A stretch of DNA of 64,000 nucleotides. It comes from Xestospongia muta (Eukaryota > Porifera > Demospongiae > Haplosclerida > Petrosiidae). The position numbers and the translations under genes are program-made. Positions within the stretch are counted from its first letter, which is position 1. Each line of letters begins with the position of its first letter. This document shows positions 26,678 through 37,929 of this stretch, piece after piece. Where the stretch lies: the NCBI GenBank assembly GCA_963693285.1, contig OY848917.1, positions 17,655,245 through 17,719,244 of the forward strand, given 5' to 3'. The notes under the pieces were generated by a model, which saw only the letters and a program-made list of their open reading frames with translations, was not told the origin of the DNA and did no database searches.

Positions 26678-27422
26678 CATGATGTTTTCTTGCTGTAATT
26701 GTCTGTTGAAGTTCAAAGTTCATTAATAAGAACCCGAGTTATTTTACGCAAGCGCAGTTAGTACACGTTGCCACGTTCCTGCTATCTTCCGATTACATGG
26801 TATCAGACTTGATCTCACCTACTTTGATCTTTTTTGACTCATCAAGGCTATCTCACATCGTCTGGGCAGTATATTGTGAGCCAAAACACATTTCACTCAA
26901 TAAACTATCCTGGTGTTTCTCTCTAAGTTGACTGTTATTATAATACGTCGTCATCGGTTGGTCTCGATCGAAAACTGTTCGATTTGGATTAAAACGTGTC
27001 TGTAAACTCTCTTGTGAGTTAATCTAACAAGCTTAAACTTAGTCTCAGGCAGGATCAAGTTGTAATATTATAGTCAGTTTATCTAATTGTTAGCTAGTGT
27101 TAGCCCCCCATAAGGGACCATTGACCTAATTTTGGCATTTTGGTATAACCAACAGACTAGCGACTGTATCTCTCTCCAGTTGAGTTTTGACAGTCCAATT
27201 GTCACAAGACTTAGCCAATCTAGTTTGCCCTGCTTTTGTGGTGTAATGTAATTTATTGTTTCTCGATATAGTCAACTCACTGGTACTCTTTCTCTCCCTG
27301 TCAGTTTGTCTAGGAACACCCTAGTTTGACCAGTGCTGTCTTTCTCTCTGGAGTTGTATGCCATTGATCCACCTTGCTTTGGTGTACATTCTCTATCATT
27401 TTGTTGTTTGTCCACTCCAAGA
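26678..27422. other. Non-coding spacer of the left arm with repeated short motifs
   Basis: No coding exon found. Variants of GTCAGTTTGTCTA occur near 24826, 27072 and 27301, and variants of AGTTGACTTTTGTCAG near 24815, 26935 and 27178, so these motifs recur in both the subterminal part and this spacer. They may be transposase-binding or promoter sites for the accessory gene (inference). The mirror image is at 29815-30559. Confidence 0.5.
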
Positions 27423-28265
27423 ATGAGTCGTATCCCAACCCCTCCTCAATCACAGACTGTCACATTTGTCCGTGACCAACAACGCTTTGAAATAGACTTG
27501 TCAACTCGACAAATTTCCTCAAGAATGTTGTTGAGAATGTTTAATGTGAGTGCTAATTGTTTTATTTATTATTCAGTGTTCGAATTGTTGTAGGTGGATC
27601 CTGCAAATGTGTGGTTAAGAGAAGATTTTAGTGCACAGGCTTTCCTACCTGATGACGAAGGGATCTTCCACTTTCATAATCTTCAGTTCTCACCATTTAT
27701 CACGATGTTTGTCGAGGGCTCTGATGCTTCTGGAAGTGCTGGTTCCTCTTCAACTCCAACAGTTCATCCTAATAGCTCTGTACAAGATGGCCATCCTCGT
27801 TTTCGGTGAGTATTAACAGTGAAGTTGTTCTTTACTGTTCTTAGATGTTCATAGTCAGATTATCTGATATTGTTATAATTGTGTGATCAATTAATTGTAA
27901 TTTAACTGTCCTATAATTATTACATCATGTCTACAATATGTAAATAGTAGGCCACAAATTACTGTTTTGTATTCATATCTTCTTTTAGGCAAGCTTACAT
28001 AACACTTCCTGTAGGCCTACTGCATGTGATGTATGCATGTTTGCAGTGCAAGTTGTGTCATACTATTCCAATAAAACCACCTGTGATGATGGCTGATTGT
28101 TGTAAAATAATAATTGGGTGTGGAAATTGTGTGGACAGATTGTATGTCTCAAGGCATGTTGATGTACCTTGCCTGATGTGCAAATCAAGTTGCCCACATT
28201 CAAATTATTTGCGTATCAATGGTATTGATGAACTTTTAAATGTACTCTCAGACATAAAAAGTTAA
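27423..28265 (+). CDS. Transposon accessory protein, left variant with short RING-like C-terminus
   Basis: Exons 27423-27545, 27594-27805 and 27989-28265 join in phase to give about 203 residues. The first two exons, shared with the right-hand gene, encode MSRIPTPPQS..., a QRFEIDLSTRQIS segment and a FVEGSDASG low-complexity tail. The last exon encodes a cysteine-rich C-terminus with CKLC, CCKIIIGCGNC and CLMC pairs, in the order expected of a RING/U-box-like zinc fold. Compared with the right variant it lacks the exon starting RMKKVGRKPE and the KRKR-containing linker. Family role is unknown. Zinc binding and a possible ubiquitin-ligase or DNA-targeting role are inference. Confidence 0.65.
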
Positions 28266-28475
28266 TTTTTAATGTTATCATTTTTTGTCAACCCTGTACA
28301 TGTAAGACTTTTTCAACAAATTCTTTAATTTGAGAAATGTTAATTATAATGAATACTTTCACTTCTAAACAATAATGAATGTTCTAACCCTTAAGAGAGT
28401 TAGGGTTTGTACTTGAGATAAATGGTGATCTGGTAAGTAATAATTATGAGAAAGTTGTCAATTCATTGAGTAGTT
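28266..28475. other. Convergent 3' spacer between the two accessory genes
   Basis: The gap between the stop codon of the left variant (ends 28265) and that of the right variant (ends 28476 on the minus strand). No features beyond AT-rich sequence. Confidence 0.6.
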
Positions 28476-29814
28476 TTACTCATCAAAGAGGCATTGGACT
28501 TGTGTAACAAAATCATCTAGTCCATGTAATCGACTTGTCTGAGCATATCCACGGTCAACATTACAAATAGGGCAAGGTTTCTTCATAAGTTCTTCATAAC
28601 TCCCACTTATTCTATACCAAGTATTCACACACTGTTCACATCCTATTATATTCTTGCAGCATCCTGCCATTACTAAGGGAGGTTTCATGGGTGTCTCAAA
28701 GCATATCTTGCAATTAAATGTGCTCTGGAAAACAGTTTTAAGAGCTATAGGAATCTTTAAATCTTTTGTGACAGTAAATAAAAGGTTGAGTTTGTCTCTT
28801 ATTTCAGAGAGATATGTGTTCACAGGTTCATCATCATCCTCAGTTTCAACTCGTTTTCGCTTATTACTGACAGTGGGAGTTGTAATATCTGACTTGGGAA
28901 TTGCATAAAATTTCCTAGCATTCTGTTTCCAAAAGTCTAAACCTTTTCAAATAATAAGAAAAAAATAGTAATTAGAGTTGCAGCACATTCTGTTAAGCAA
29001 AATACAAATTGGCATTTGGAAAACAAATAGGCATATTGCAACTGGTGGCCACTATAATGGTATATAAGAAGCAAAGTAACCAAAGGCCAGCCCAGTTACA
29101 CCACAAGTCCAACCTCAATGCAAACAATGTTATATTCAAATTCACATTAATTACCTCTAGTAGCACTGCAATCTGCCACTTTGTGGCCATCTGCTGATAC
29201 AAGTGAATAAGTTGATCCCCATATTTCTTTTATTTGGCTATTGACATAGTCCACATTTGCTTTTTCTGAAGTTATTTCAATAAAAGCTTCAACACTCATT
29301 TCAAACTCAGGTTTTCTCCCTACTTTTTTCATTCTGGCCCTAGTGATTTTCAGTAGATGTCTGTTTTTGCTTCCAACTACAGATCTAATTATGTACCAAT
29401 AACATTAAATAATTTCACTGTTAACACTCACCGAAAACGAGGATGGCCATCTAGTACAGAGCTATTAGGACGAACTGTTGGAGTTGAAGAGGAACCAGAA
29501 CTTCCGGAAGCATCAGAGCCCTCGACAAACATCGTGATAAATGGTGAGAACTGAAGATTATGAAAGTGGAAGATCCCTTCGTCATCAGGTAGGAAAGCCT
29601 GTGCACTAAAATCTTCTCTTAACCACACATTTGCAGGATCCACCTACAACAATTCGAACACTGAATAATAAATAAAACAATTAGCACTCACATTAAACAT
29701 TCTCAACAACATTCTTGAAGAAATTTGTCGAGTTGACAAGTCTATTTCAAAGCGTTGTTGGTCACGGACAAATGTGACAGTCTGTGATTGAGGAGGGGTT
29801 GGGATACGACTCAT
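28476..29814 (-). CDS. Transposon accessory protein, right variant with long RING-like C-terminus
   Basis: Exons in transcript order: 29692-29814, 29432-29643, 29155-29333 and 28476-28936. Phases fit at every junction, giving about 324 residues. The N-terminal two exons mirror the left gene with a few substitutions at the end (SSG for SAG, R for H, L for Q). They are followed by an exon of its own (MKKVGRKPEFEMSVEAF) and a last exon with a basic KRKR stretch, a possible nuclear signal. The last exon then has CKICFETPMKPP, CCKNIIGCEQC and CPIC, a RING-like cysteine pattern. The last exon aligns only partly with the left variant's last exon, far below the identity of the arms. The gene therefore shares a constant N-terminus and has a divergent C-terminus. 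Its biochemical role is not known to me. Confidence 0.7.
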
Positions 29815-32733
29815 TCTTGGAGTGGACAAACAACAAAATGATAGAGAATGTACACCAAAGCAAGGTGGATCAATGGCATACAACTCCAGAGAGAAAGACA
29901 GCACTGGTCAAACTAGGGTGTTCCTAGACAAACTGACAGGGAGAGAAAGAGTACCAGTGAGTTGACTATATCGAGAAACAATAAATTACATTACACCACA
30001 AAAGCAGGGCAAACTAGATTGGCTAAGTCTTGTGACAATTGGACTGTCAAAACTCAACTGGAGAGAGATACAGTCGCTAGTCTGTTGGTTATACCAAAAT
30101 GCCAAAATTAGGTCAATGGTCCCTTATGGGGGGCTAACACTAGCTAACAATTAGATAAACTGACTATAATATTACAACTTGATCCTGCCTGAGACTAAGT
30201 TTAAGCTTGTTAGATTAACTCACAAGAGAGTTTACAGACACGTTTTAATCCAAATCGAACAGTTTTCGATCGAGACCAACCGATGACGACGTATTATAAT
30301 AACAGTCAACTTAGAGAGAAACACCAGGATAGTTTATTGAGTGAAATGTGTTTTGGCTCACAATATACTGCCCAGACGATGTGAGATAGCCTTGATGAGT
30401 CAAAAAAGATCAAAGTAGGTGAGATCAAGTCTGATACCATGTAATCGGAAGATAGCAGGAACGTGGCAACGTGTACTAACTGCGCTTGCGTAAAATAACT
30501 CGGGTTCTTATTAATGAACTTTGAACTTCAACAGACAATTACAGCAAGAAAACATCATGCTAATATTGTGAAAGATATTCTGTTATGTAAATGAAGTATA
30601 GCACACATTTGCGAAAGATATGACTTTTATCATTAACACAGCTGTAAAATACAGGGTCAAACTGTGGATATTGTGAATGAAATAGCTCTTGCCTTCTCTC
30701 CTTTAGAACAGGACTTGATTCCAAAGGATCAATACCAAAAGAACTGGATCTTGTTAGTGAGCCACCCAGAGCCTCATATTCTCGAACAGCGTCACTGACT
30801 ACTGGAATCAGAGTGGGCATAACAGGAACCATGTGATTCTTTTTCTTCATAAGTATGTCAGGTATACCCTTTTCTGTAAGACAAATCAACTAAGATACAT
30901 GTTGTGAAACTTACTCGGAATACGATGATTATTCCAAGATTTTATAACAATTGTTGTCCCAACATTTGCAACTCTAATAGTTACCCAAGACACACAAAAT
31001 TTATGTGTGTCATTAACCATATCTATTACATGGTCATTCTCCATTTCTGTTAAACATTGCTTGATGGGATAATTTACCCTTGAATTAAATTCTTCCCACA
31101 TTCTCTCAACCACATGATTCTGCAATTAAGAGTAGATTATAAGAAATTTACTTGATTGCATGCAACTTACCATCGTTGAAGGTGTCTGTAAGTGTGGAGC
31201 TTTCCCTTTGTCATATCTGATGTGGCTGAGTTTTTCTTGAATAAACAACAAAAGATACCATTCCTTTCCCTTATCAACACGCACTTGATCCCAAATACCA
31301 AAATTCAATAGCAGAGGTCTACATAAAAAGAAACCTGATATGATGATTCCTATAAGGTCCTATAACTAGCTATATCACATGCATTATATCACTTAATGCA
31401 TGCAATGCTTTCATCTGAATGTCTATAAGGCATTTGATGTATTTCAATATAGAAAGTTTACTGTATAGTAATAGGTTATTTAGAAGTAAATTTTGTAAGT
31501 ACTTTTTGGTGGATTGAAGATTGATTTATCACTTTTCATACATGCATGCATGATTACATGTATGTCTTCAAGTAATTGGCAAATTTACCAAATCATCCTG
31601 CCAATCTTATATGGCATTTTCTTGTGATCTTACCTAAAGACATGTTCATAGATCTCCAAGTTGTTCTTTAAAGGCATACTAGCAAAACCGACAATTTTCC
31701 TACTAAATCCATCGACGCAACAAATGTGAGTTACTCCATATCTGACTAACTTCTCATTTTGATCGATGTGTAATTTTTGCCCAAAATATTGAGCTATATA
31801 TGGAATAGGATTCAACTTCCTCGCTGTGTCTTTTCGTCTTGCTTGATGATAAACAGGAGTAATATCTTTTAAAACTTTTCCTACACGGACCTCAGAAGCA
31901 CGCATTCCTTCCGATGCCAAAAAGCCAGTTATTGTCTTTCGACCATAGACAGGTCCAACCTTTGCATAATATAAGAAAGCAATTGCAAGCTTATCCCTTG
32001 ATTAAATAATTCACCTTATGAACTGCCCTGCTAACAGCATTATTTAGCTGAAGATAAGTTGGCCTGGAGGTTTTGTGAATATTTTTTAAGTTGCAAAACC
32101 TCTCAATAGATCGTATGCTAGCCCCCTTGATGTTTGGAAATCTTTTTTTTAAGTACTCTGACAAGTCTTTGTGAGTCCATTGTTCTTGTTCAATTTTCAG
32201 TATAACCAAGTCTTCAATATCAATCAATCGCACCGACATGATTTAACTGATGTTAAGATATAATATTGCACAATAGTAATCTGATTTGCCTGATTATATA
32301 TATATACTTATACTTTAAATATGAAGAGGTATACTATACAAAATTTGAAAGAAAGGGTATACAGGTAGAGACGTAATTTATACCATATATATAATGTATT
32401 AGACAAACTGACAAAAGTCAACTTTGAGACAAAATACCTACCAGGTTAGAGCCTGTAGGACCAATTCTTGAGAGTGAGTAACAATGCAAGAACGGGTCAA
32501 ACCTCACTGCGATTAACGTCAGAGTGTCAAAGATCAGAGATAGAGAGACGAATTGGGAACACAAGCAGGACAAAGTCCTATTTTATTGATAATAGTCAAC
32601 CGCTCTGACCTAACTCAATCGAAAAAATATTGGTTTTTTGGTTTTTTGAATTTTCATTTCTTAGGAAGATTTCGGCGCGTAATGGCGGAAATCGATTTTC
32701 AGAATATGAAATGGCGGAAATATACACTGATCC
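29507..32733 (-). repeat. Right inverted-repeat arm of the transposon
   Basis: Reverse complement of 24504-27730. Mirror checks at several exon boundaries, the first intron and the outer 200 bp showed no difference. Confidence 0.9.
30560..32239 (-). CDS. DDE integrase-like transposase, right arm copy
   Basis: Mirror of the left-arm gene: exons 32015-32239, 31634-31959, 31171-31318, 30915-31119 and 30560-30873. The predicted protein is identical in every exon, with the same acidic triad (HIDQNEKL, VRVDKG, VERMWEEF). Two divergently placed identical transposase genes in one element are unusual. They could arise from capture of an inverted second copy between a shared pair of ends. Confidence 0.85.
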
Positions 32734-32844
32734 CTAAGACTAGGACTGATTCACACTCAGTTAAATGAACCATAATATCTGTCAAGGTTGGAGAGCATTC
32801 TTCCTGATGGACTGTTAAAAAAACATGGAATGACATTCTTGGTC

Positions 32845-33235
32845 ATGATCAAACAGTTGTACCTCTAGTCAGACTCTTCCCTTAAAGACTGACACTACTG
32901 CTATAGCTAAGTCTTGGTCATTTCTGTTTTTACTGCACTTACTGTAGTGATCCTACTCCTCATCCAGGGTTTAGAAGAAAAGGACGTCCTATCCAATTAA
33001 GAGTTAACCAATTTAACATTGATTTTTTCACAGCAATCATGGTAATATACCACTATGATGATAGTATTCAGCCTGGAAAAATCAAATTGTCTATGAGTGG
33101 AGAAAAACCATCATGCATATAAGGAATGGAATGTTAAGCAAAGTTGTTCATTAGTCTCTAATGTTTCACAGATCAAAATGAAAAAATATTTTAGTCAGTT
33201 ACATCACTAAGACTTTGTAATTGGATAGAGGAAGA
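32845..33235 (+). pseudogene. Argonaute exon-1 fragment (pseudogene 1)
   Basis: The segment matches the 3' part of Argonaute A exon 1 and the start of its intron 1: TCTAGTCAGACT..CCCTTAAAGACTGA, GGACGTCCTATCCAATTAAG, CCACTATGATGATAGTATTCAGCC. Frame is lost by small indels and stops, and the region encoding KCPRQINRQVV is missing. It is closest to the neighbouring copy at 34730-35110, so the two are duplicates of each other. Confidence 0.75.
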
Positions 33236-33369
33236 GTTCAACTATCTAATGATATTAAAAGAAAATATTGAAAGTCAACAACACAAGTGAATCACTATTC
33301 AAGATGAAAGTTTGTCCAGATACTCTCGCATTTACTCTATTGCACACCTGATTTGTAATGCTTTGAATG

Positions 33370-33900
33370 AATTGCAACATTAGTAATGCTTTCACACGGG
33401 GTAAATTCTGAAGTCTAATCCAATTATTATGATTGCTGGAGCAGCAAGCAACTTTTAAAAAGAAAACTTTGCCTGTGGCAGACCTGTTTACCCTACGAAA
33501 CAAAAATGAGAATCATTCCATTCACCTGGAAGGTTACATATGTGTGTGCAAAAGCTCTTAGAGAGACTGAAGCATACTCCCTTCTTTTGACAGAACGCCA
33601 AATCAGCAAAAAGTTAAATCTACTAACACAAAAATGTACTTTACAGTCACTTCACAATGAGTCTGCAACAATGTACAGAAATTGAATATTAATAACACTG
33701 GACTATTAGACAAAACAATAGCAAGCAGTAATATCATTCAAACCAGTAATATCATATCATCCCATGCACTACCGATAGTTTTGACAGAGTATTATATAGC
33801 CATAGGTCTACAATGGACTTACCAATTTCGGCTGGTCTGTGATGACAATTTAAATGCGTAAAGAACAATAATCGACAAGTGTTGTCGGTGAGTTGACAAT
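33370..33900 (-). pseudogene. Duplicated 5' end of the ankyrin gene, start codon lost
   Basis: Resembles 23080-23640 along its length (shared blocks include GCCTGTGGTAGACCT-like and CCATTCACTTGTAGGTTACAT-like sequence). The counterpart of the first coding exon, near 33829-33846, keeps the GAAATTG-GTAAG donor end, but ATGGACCAG has become ACAGACCAG, so the initiator is gone. It abuts the Argonaute pseudogene on the opposite strand, head to head. Confidence 0.7.
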
Positions 33901-33984
33901 TTCCTCATTCATCATGAACGTCATGATATTTATTATAGTGGACGAGTGTTACTGTGAAGTTCCGCAGGGATGCCTTTAGATGTA

Positions 33985-36470
33985 ATTAAACATCTATGCA
34001 AACAGTTGTAATAGAGGAGACAGAGAAAAAGACAAGAACAGGGACATGGACTTGGACAAGATTACAGTCAAGAGGTTAGGAAAACTAGATGTTTCTCGGC
34101 ATCATTTGTCATATGACATCACTGTATACTATGACCACAGATACATGTATCTACATATATGTAGAATTTCATGTCCAGTAAAATATCATAACGTATTTGT
34201 GATGAATGCAGAAATTGTCAACTAATAACCCTTTTTTCATTGCAAAATGAATGCCCAATAGCTACTGCTAGTTTAAAGGGCACAAACTGAATAGAACAAT
34301 AATAAACAAAATAGTATTAACGTATTGGATATAGTATGATATTTCTTGGTATCACTTTTCCAATGATGACATCACTATATTATATATGACCACAGATACA
34401 TGTATCTACATACTTATGTAGTAGTTACTGATACCAAAAAGCACCTGGAAGTCAGACTAGAGGTAGGGAACAAGGAATATCTGTCCATTATCAGACAAGA
34501 AGACCTAGTTCATATCAAGATTACCAGTCAAGATCTTCTTCCCAACAAGACAGAAGAGAAACAAGAGGTGGATATAGTGCTTGTCAAAGCTCAAGTAGAT
34601 TTAGACCAATTAGTGAGCAACCATGAAGAAATCGATTGTACCTATCTACATATTAAAAACGAAGACCACTAGATCCAACTGTATCAGTCCCTCCTATTGG
34701 CACCAGACCAAGTGAAACAAGGCAACAACGTCATTAAGTCAACTGGTACCTCTAGTCAGACTCTTCCCTTAAAGACTGAAACTACTTCTATATCTCAGCC
34801 TTGGTCATTTCTGTTTTTACTACAATTAATGTAGTGACTCTCCTCCTCATCCGAGGTTTTGAACAAAGGGACATCTTATCCAATTAAGAGCTAACCACTT
34901 TAACATTGATCTTCCTCATGGCAATATACCACAATGACATTAGCATTCAGCTTGGAAATATCAAATTGTCTATGAGTGGAGAACGACCATTTTGCATGTA
35001 AAGAATGGAATATTAAGCAAAGTTGTTTATTAGTCTCATAATGTATTCATAGATCAAAATGAAAAAATTCTCCTTTTGGTTAGTTGCATTGGTAAGACTT
35101 TGTAATTAGATAAAGTATACTAAGCATACTCCAAGTATATATACCATATAGAGTAAATTTCTGAGGTGTATACTACAAAAATATTGTCTCTCAAAAAGTT
35201 AGCACTACACAGTAATCAATAAGCTTTCATAGTGAGTTTGTAATCTTAAATTTTATGATGACATCAAAAGTACTGGATATATGATGTTAATATCAATTTG
35301 TTTTCCTTCTTAGAGCAAACTAAAAGCAACACTTCAAACTGAGAGAGAAGGAATGATAGTTTACAATAAGTGAATATAAGTACTTAGATTATATTATTAT
35401 AATATATTAATATTACCTCAGCAGTACAAACTACTTATAACATCACATCTACATATATATCTATATTAGTGTGATATGTTTGTACTACATGTAATATGAA
35501 GTGTTAGTATATTATACAAGATATTTTGTTCACAGTACACTTCAATGTTATAGGTATCACTTAAACTTGTTGCTACCATATCACTAGATGTTCTACATCA
35601 GTTATCAGTTATGAAGACAACTACATTAGATCAAACAGAATCTGCTATTAATGCAATAGATGTTATATTAAGATGGATACCATCAATGAAAATAATTAAT
35701 AGTAATACTTTAATGTTGTATAGCATGGAAATACATATAGTAATGTTTGATGATTAACAATTTAAGTTAACAAAAGATCTCGTGTTATTACTTACACAGA
35801 GGAAAGCTGCTCTGTCTGCTTGCTTGGATATAGTACATATCAGTTTACTTACTTAATACTGCAATACAAGTATTTCACAAAATATGTGAAAACTGAATTA
35901 TGGAAATTACTTTACAGACAGGAACCAACCTGAAAACTAAATTACACAAACATTTCTGAAATGAATTATTGTCATTGAAAGAAATGCTTCTATGATACAT
36001 TTGTACAACAGTAGAATAATTTAATGAGAAATTAACATTATGCACATATACATGTAAATGTACTGTTTATGTACATGTTACTAGGATACTCAAAAAACAA
36101 TATTGAAACTATCTAGCATATTTTGGATAAGGTATAATTAGAAATACATAATTTTTAATTTGATTAAAAGTTACTCCACTACAGATGGATAGATGACAAT
36201 ACATTTGTTTGATTGTCATGAGCAGTTATACATTTATTATCACCTATATATATATATATATATATATATAATATGTAAGGATGACAATTAAATGATTGTC
36301 TTTTTATTTTAATACAGGTTTACAAGTAATGGTAGAAGTTTCTTTACTCAACCTAGAGTTATTGAGTGCTCTCAACTTAGTGGTGGAAGAGAAATATGGT
36401 ATGGTTACTATTAAATTGTATGTCCTACCATGCAGTCATGCAATGATACTGAATTTAGATTATGTTGACT
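33985..36470 (+). pseudogene. Argonaute 5' half, exons 1-4 (pseudogene 2)
   Basis: Tandem copy of Argonaute A. The exon-1 counterpart is split between about 33985-34085 and 34430-35000, with frameshifts. Exon 2 is near 35314-35380, exon 3 near 35554-35690 and exon 4 at about 36318-36465. Exon 3 here reads ACA GAA TCT where Argonaute A has a stop, but its donor (AGGTAAAG in A) has become AAAATAAT. Exon 4 carries an in-frame TAA after GGREIWYGYY. There is no downstream PAZ, MID or PIWI sequence before Argonaute A, so this is a truncated duplicate. The 90-residue open frame at 34400-34672 is a shifted reading of exon 1. Confidence 0.8.
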
Positions 36471-37240
36471 AAACCTTAAATTATCATAAATAAAATATAA
36501 ACCATTTCATTTAAGTAGACCAAACTTTGGCAGAAAAAATGTTCTTATCTGCATGAAATTAATAATGCTAAAAATTTGGTCTTTGCCATCAAGCTATTCT
36601 CAGTTCCCAGGCTATAGTTTCTTGCAGAAAATTTTTAAATTCAGCTTCCTATACCAACTTGATTACAGTATTGTCTTATTTATTCCCAAGAATATATCCT
36701 CCATTGTTCAGCTTCTTCCCACCTTTATTATTTCAACCGTCTAAATTTTAAAATCAAATTTTTAATGCCTATTCTTCTAGTCATTCTCCTCTAATACTTT
36801 CTCCCTGTTGAACTTATATGTTGAAGACTCTAATTTTTCTGTCTTTATAATTCTGCCAGATATTTCGATTTTTTAAAAAAATACATTGTTATTTTAGTTA
36901 AGGTCTACACATGATCCCAAATAATGTTGAAATGACAGAGATTATTGCGATTATTTATTCCACTAGATTCCGTAATAGGTATCCCAACATTTAACATTAT
37001 TAGTAGTTATTAAAATCTGAACTTTTCTGAAATAATACAGATATAATGAGAGTAGCCACACATTAAGCCACTAATAATGCATTGATACCATCATCATTTA
37101 TTACTTTCAATATTGTAGATATTATTGTCACCCCTCAAAGTATTTACATTGGAATTTCTACCAACTATAAGTAGTGGAGATATAACAGGAACAAACATCA
37201 ACAAGTGCCTGTCCAAAGTTACTTCTAAATAATAATAAAT
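36471..37240. other. Intergenic, nothing recognised
   Basis: AT-rich spacer between the truncated Argonaute pseudogene and the duplicated promoter segment. The small open frame at 36553-36744 has no recognisable features. Confidence 0.4.
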
Positions 37241-37249
37241 TAATAGTTC

Positions 37250-37610
37250 TTTTAATAAATAAAAAGTAATGGGAAATAAACTTCCTGTTTTCACTGTTTG
37301 AATAACACCTGTGTTTTTGTAACTAACAGTCAATTTATATTCAAATATAGTCATTTTACCCAATAATTCTTTTCCCAACATTATTTACCTCAAAGATGTT
37401 TCTGTTCATTACTATTGTGCTGTGGAGCTCCTTGCTACATGCCCACACAATGTTTCAAGTCTGACAGTTTTATTGTACCTACTCTTGACCTTATTGTGAT
37501 GAACTGAGATAGACAGCTATCTATAATCGAGACTCAAAATACCTTATGTTAATATTATTAATATTCTCTTGTCAACAGCTCCACTATTTCAACTAGCGCA
37601 ATAGGGGGAG
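37250..37610. repeat. Upstream copy of the Argonaute A 5' flank
   Basis: Matches 37930-38330 at about a 670-bp offset (shared blocks such as GCTACATGCC, GTGATGAACTGAGAT, CAGCTATCTATAATCGAG, and AACTAGYGCAATRGGGG in both). The downstream copy has an extra ~45-bp insert near 38230. The intervening 37620-37720 is AATAATAGTTCTTTTA-type low complexity. Confidence 0.8.
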
Positions 37611-37929
37611 GGGACGTTACTGTAACTAAAATAATAGTTCTTTAAATAATAATAAATAATAGTTCTTTTAATAATAATAAAATAATAATTTTTTTAATAA
37701 TAATAAATTAATAGTTCTTTTAATGAGATCAATTTCATATTGAGAAAATTTTTATATTCTTGACAAAAGAACCTTCACTATGAAATCAAACCATTGTAGT
37801 GAGACTGATTGTCTGGAGAGTGGATATTCAAGATAATGTAAGTAGATTTCTAGTTTAGTTTTTTCTATATAGACAATATGAGTTCATCTGACAATGATAT
37901 TTTTCATCAGTTTTTCCTTCAAATATATA

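Larger units (their letters stand above)
24504..27730 (+). repeat. Left inverted-repeat arm of the transposon
   Basis: Exact mirror of 29507-32733 wherever I compared it, introns and untranslated sequence included. The first substitutions appear at 27731, 27737 and a few bases beyond, inside exon 2 of the accessory gene. Similarity then fades out at about 27833. Such an abrupt edge suggests a gene-conversion tract or a recent fusion of two arms. Confidence 0.9.
24504..32733. mobile_element. 8.23-kb DDE-integrase transposon with giant inverted-repeat arms
   Basis: Left end GGATCAGTGTATATTTCCGC at 24504 and its exact reverse complement ending at 32733, flanked by CTAA at 24500-24503 and 32734-32737 (a 4-bp target-site duplication). 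Any position p in the left arm maps to 57237-p in the right arm, with no net insertion or deletion over more than 3.2 kb. Both arms encode a DDE/RVE integrase-type transposase running inwards and the 5' exons of an accessory gene. The centre (about 27835-29400) is unique, with two related but different RING-like exons facing each other. Terminal repeats, duplicated target site and transposase together make this a DNA transposon. The superfamily is uncertain; Ginger- or IS3EU-like elements also carry integrase-type transposases. Confidence 0.9.

Noticed and set aside
29009..29197. Overlapping frames on both strands around 28993-29202
   Set aside because: Shadows of the right accessory gene's exon 29155-29333 and its intron.
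24504..32733. Palindrome as a pure assembly artefact
   Set aside because: The centre is not symmetric, substitutions appear in the last part of the arms, and a target-site duplication flanks the whole; an artefact would mirror everything. Long reads would still be decisive.
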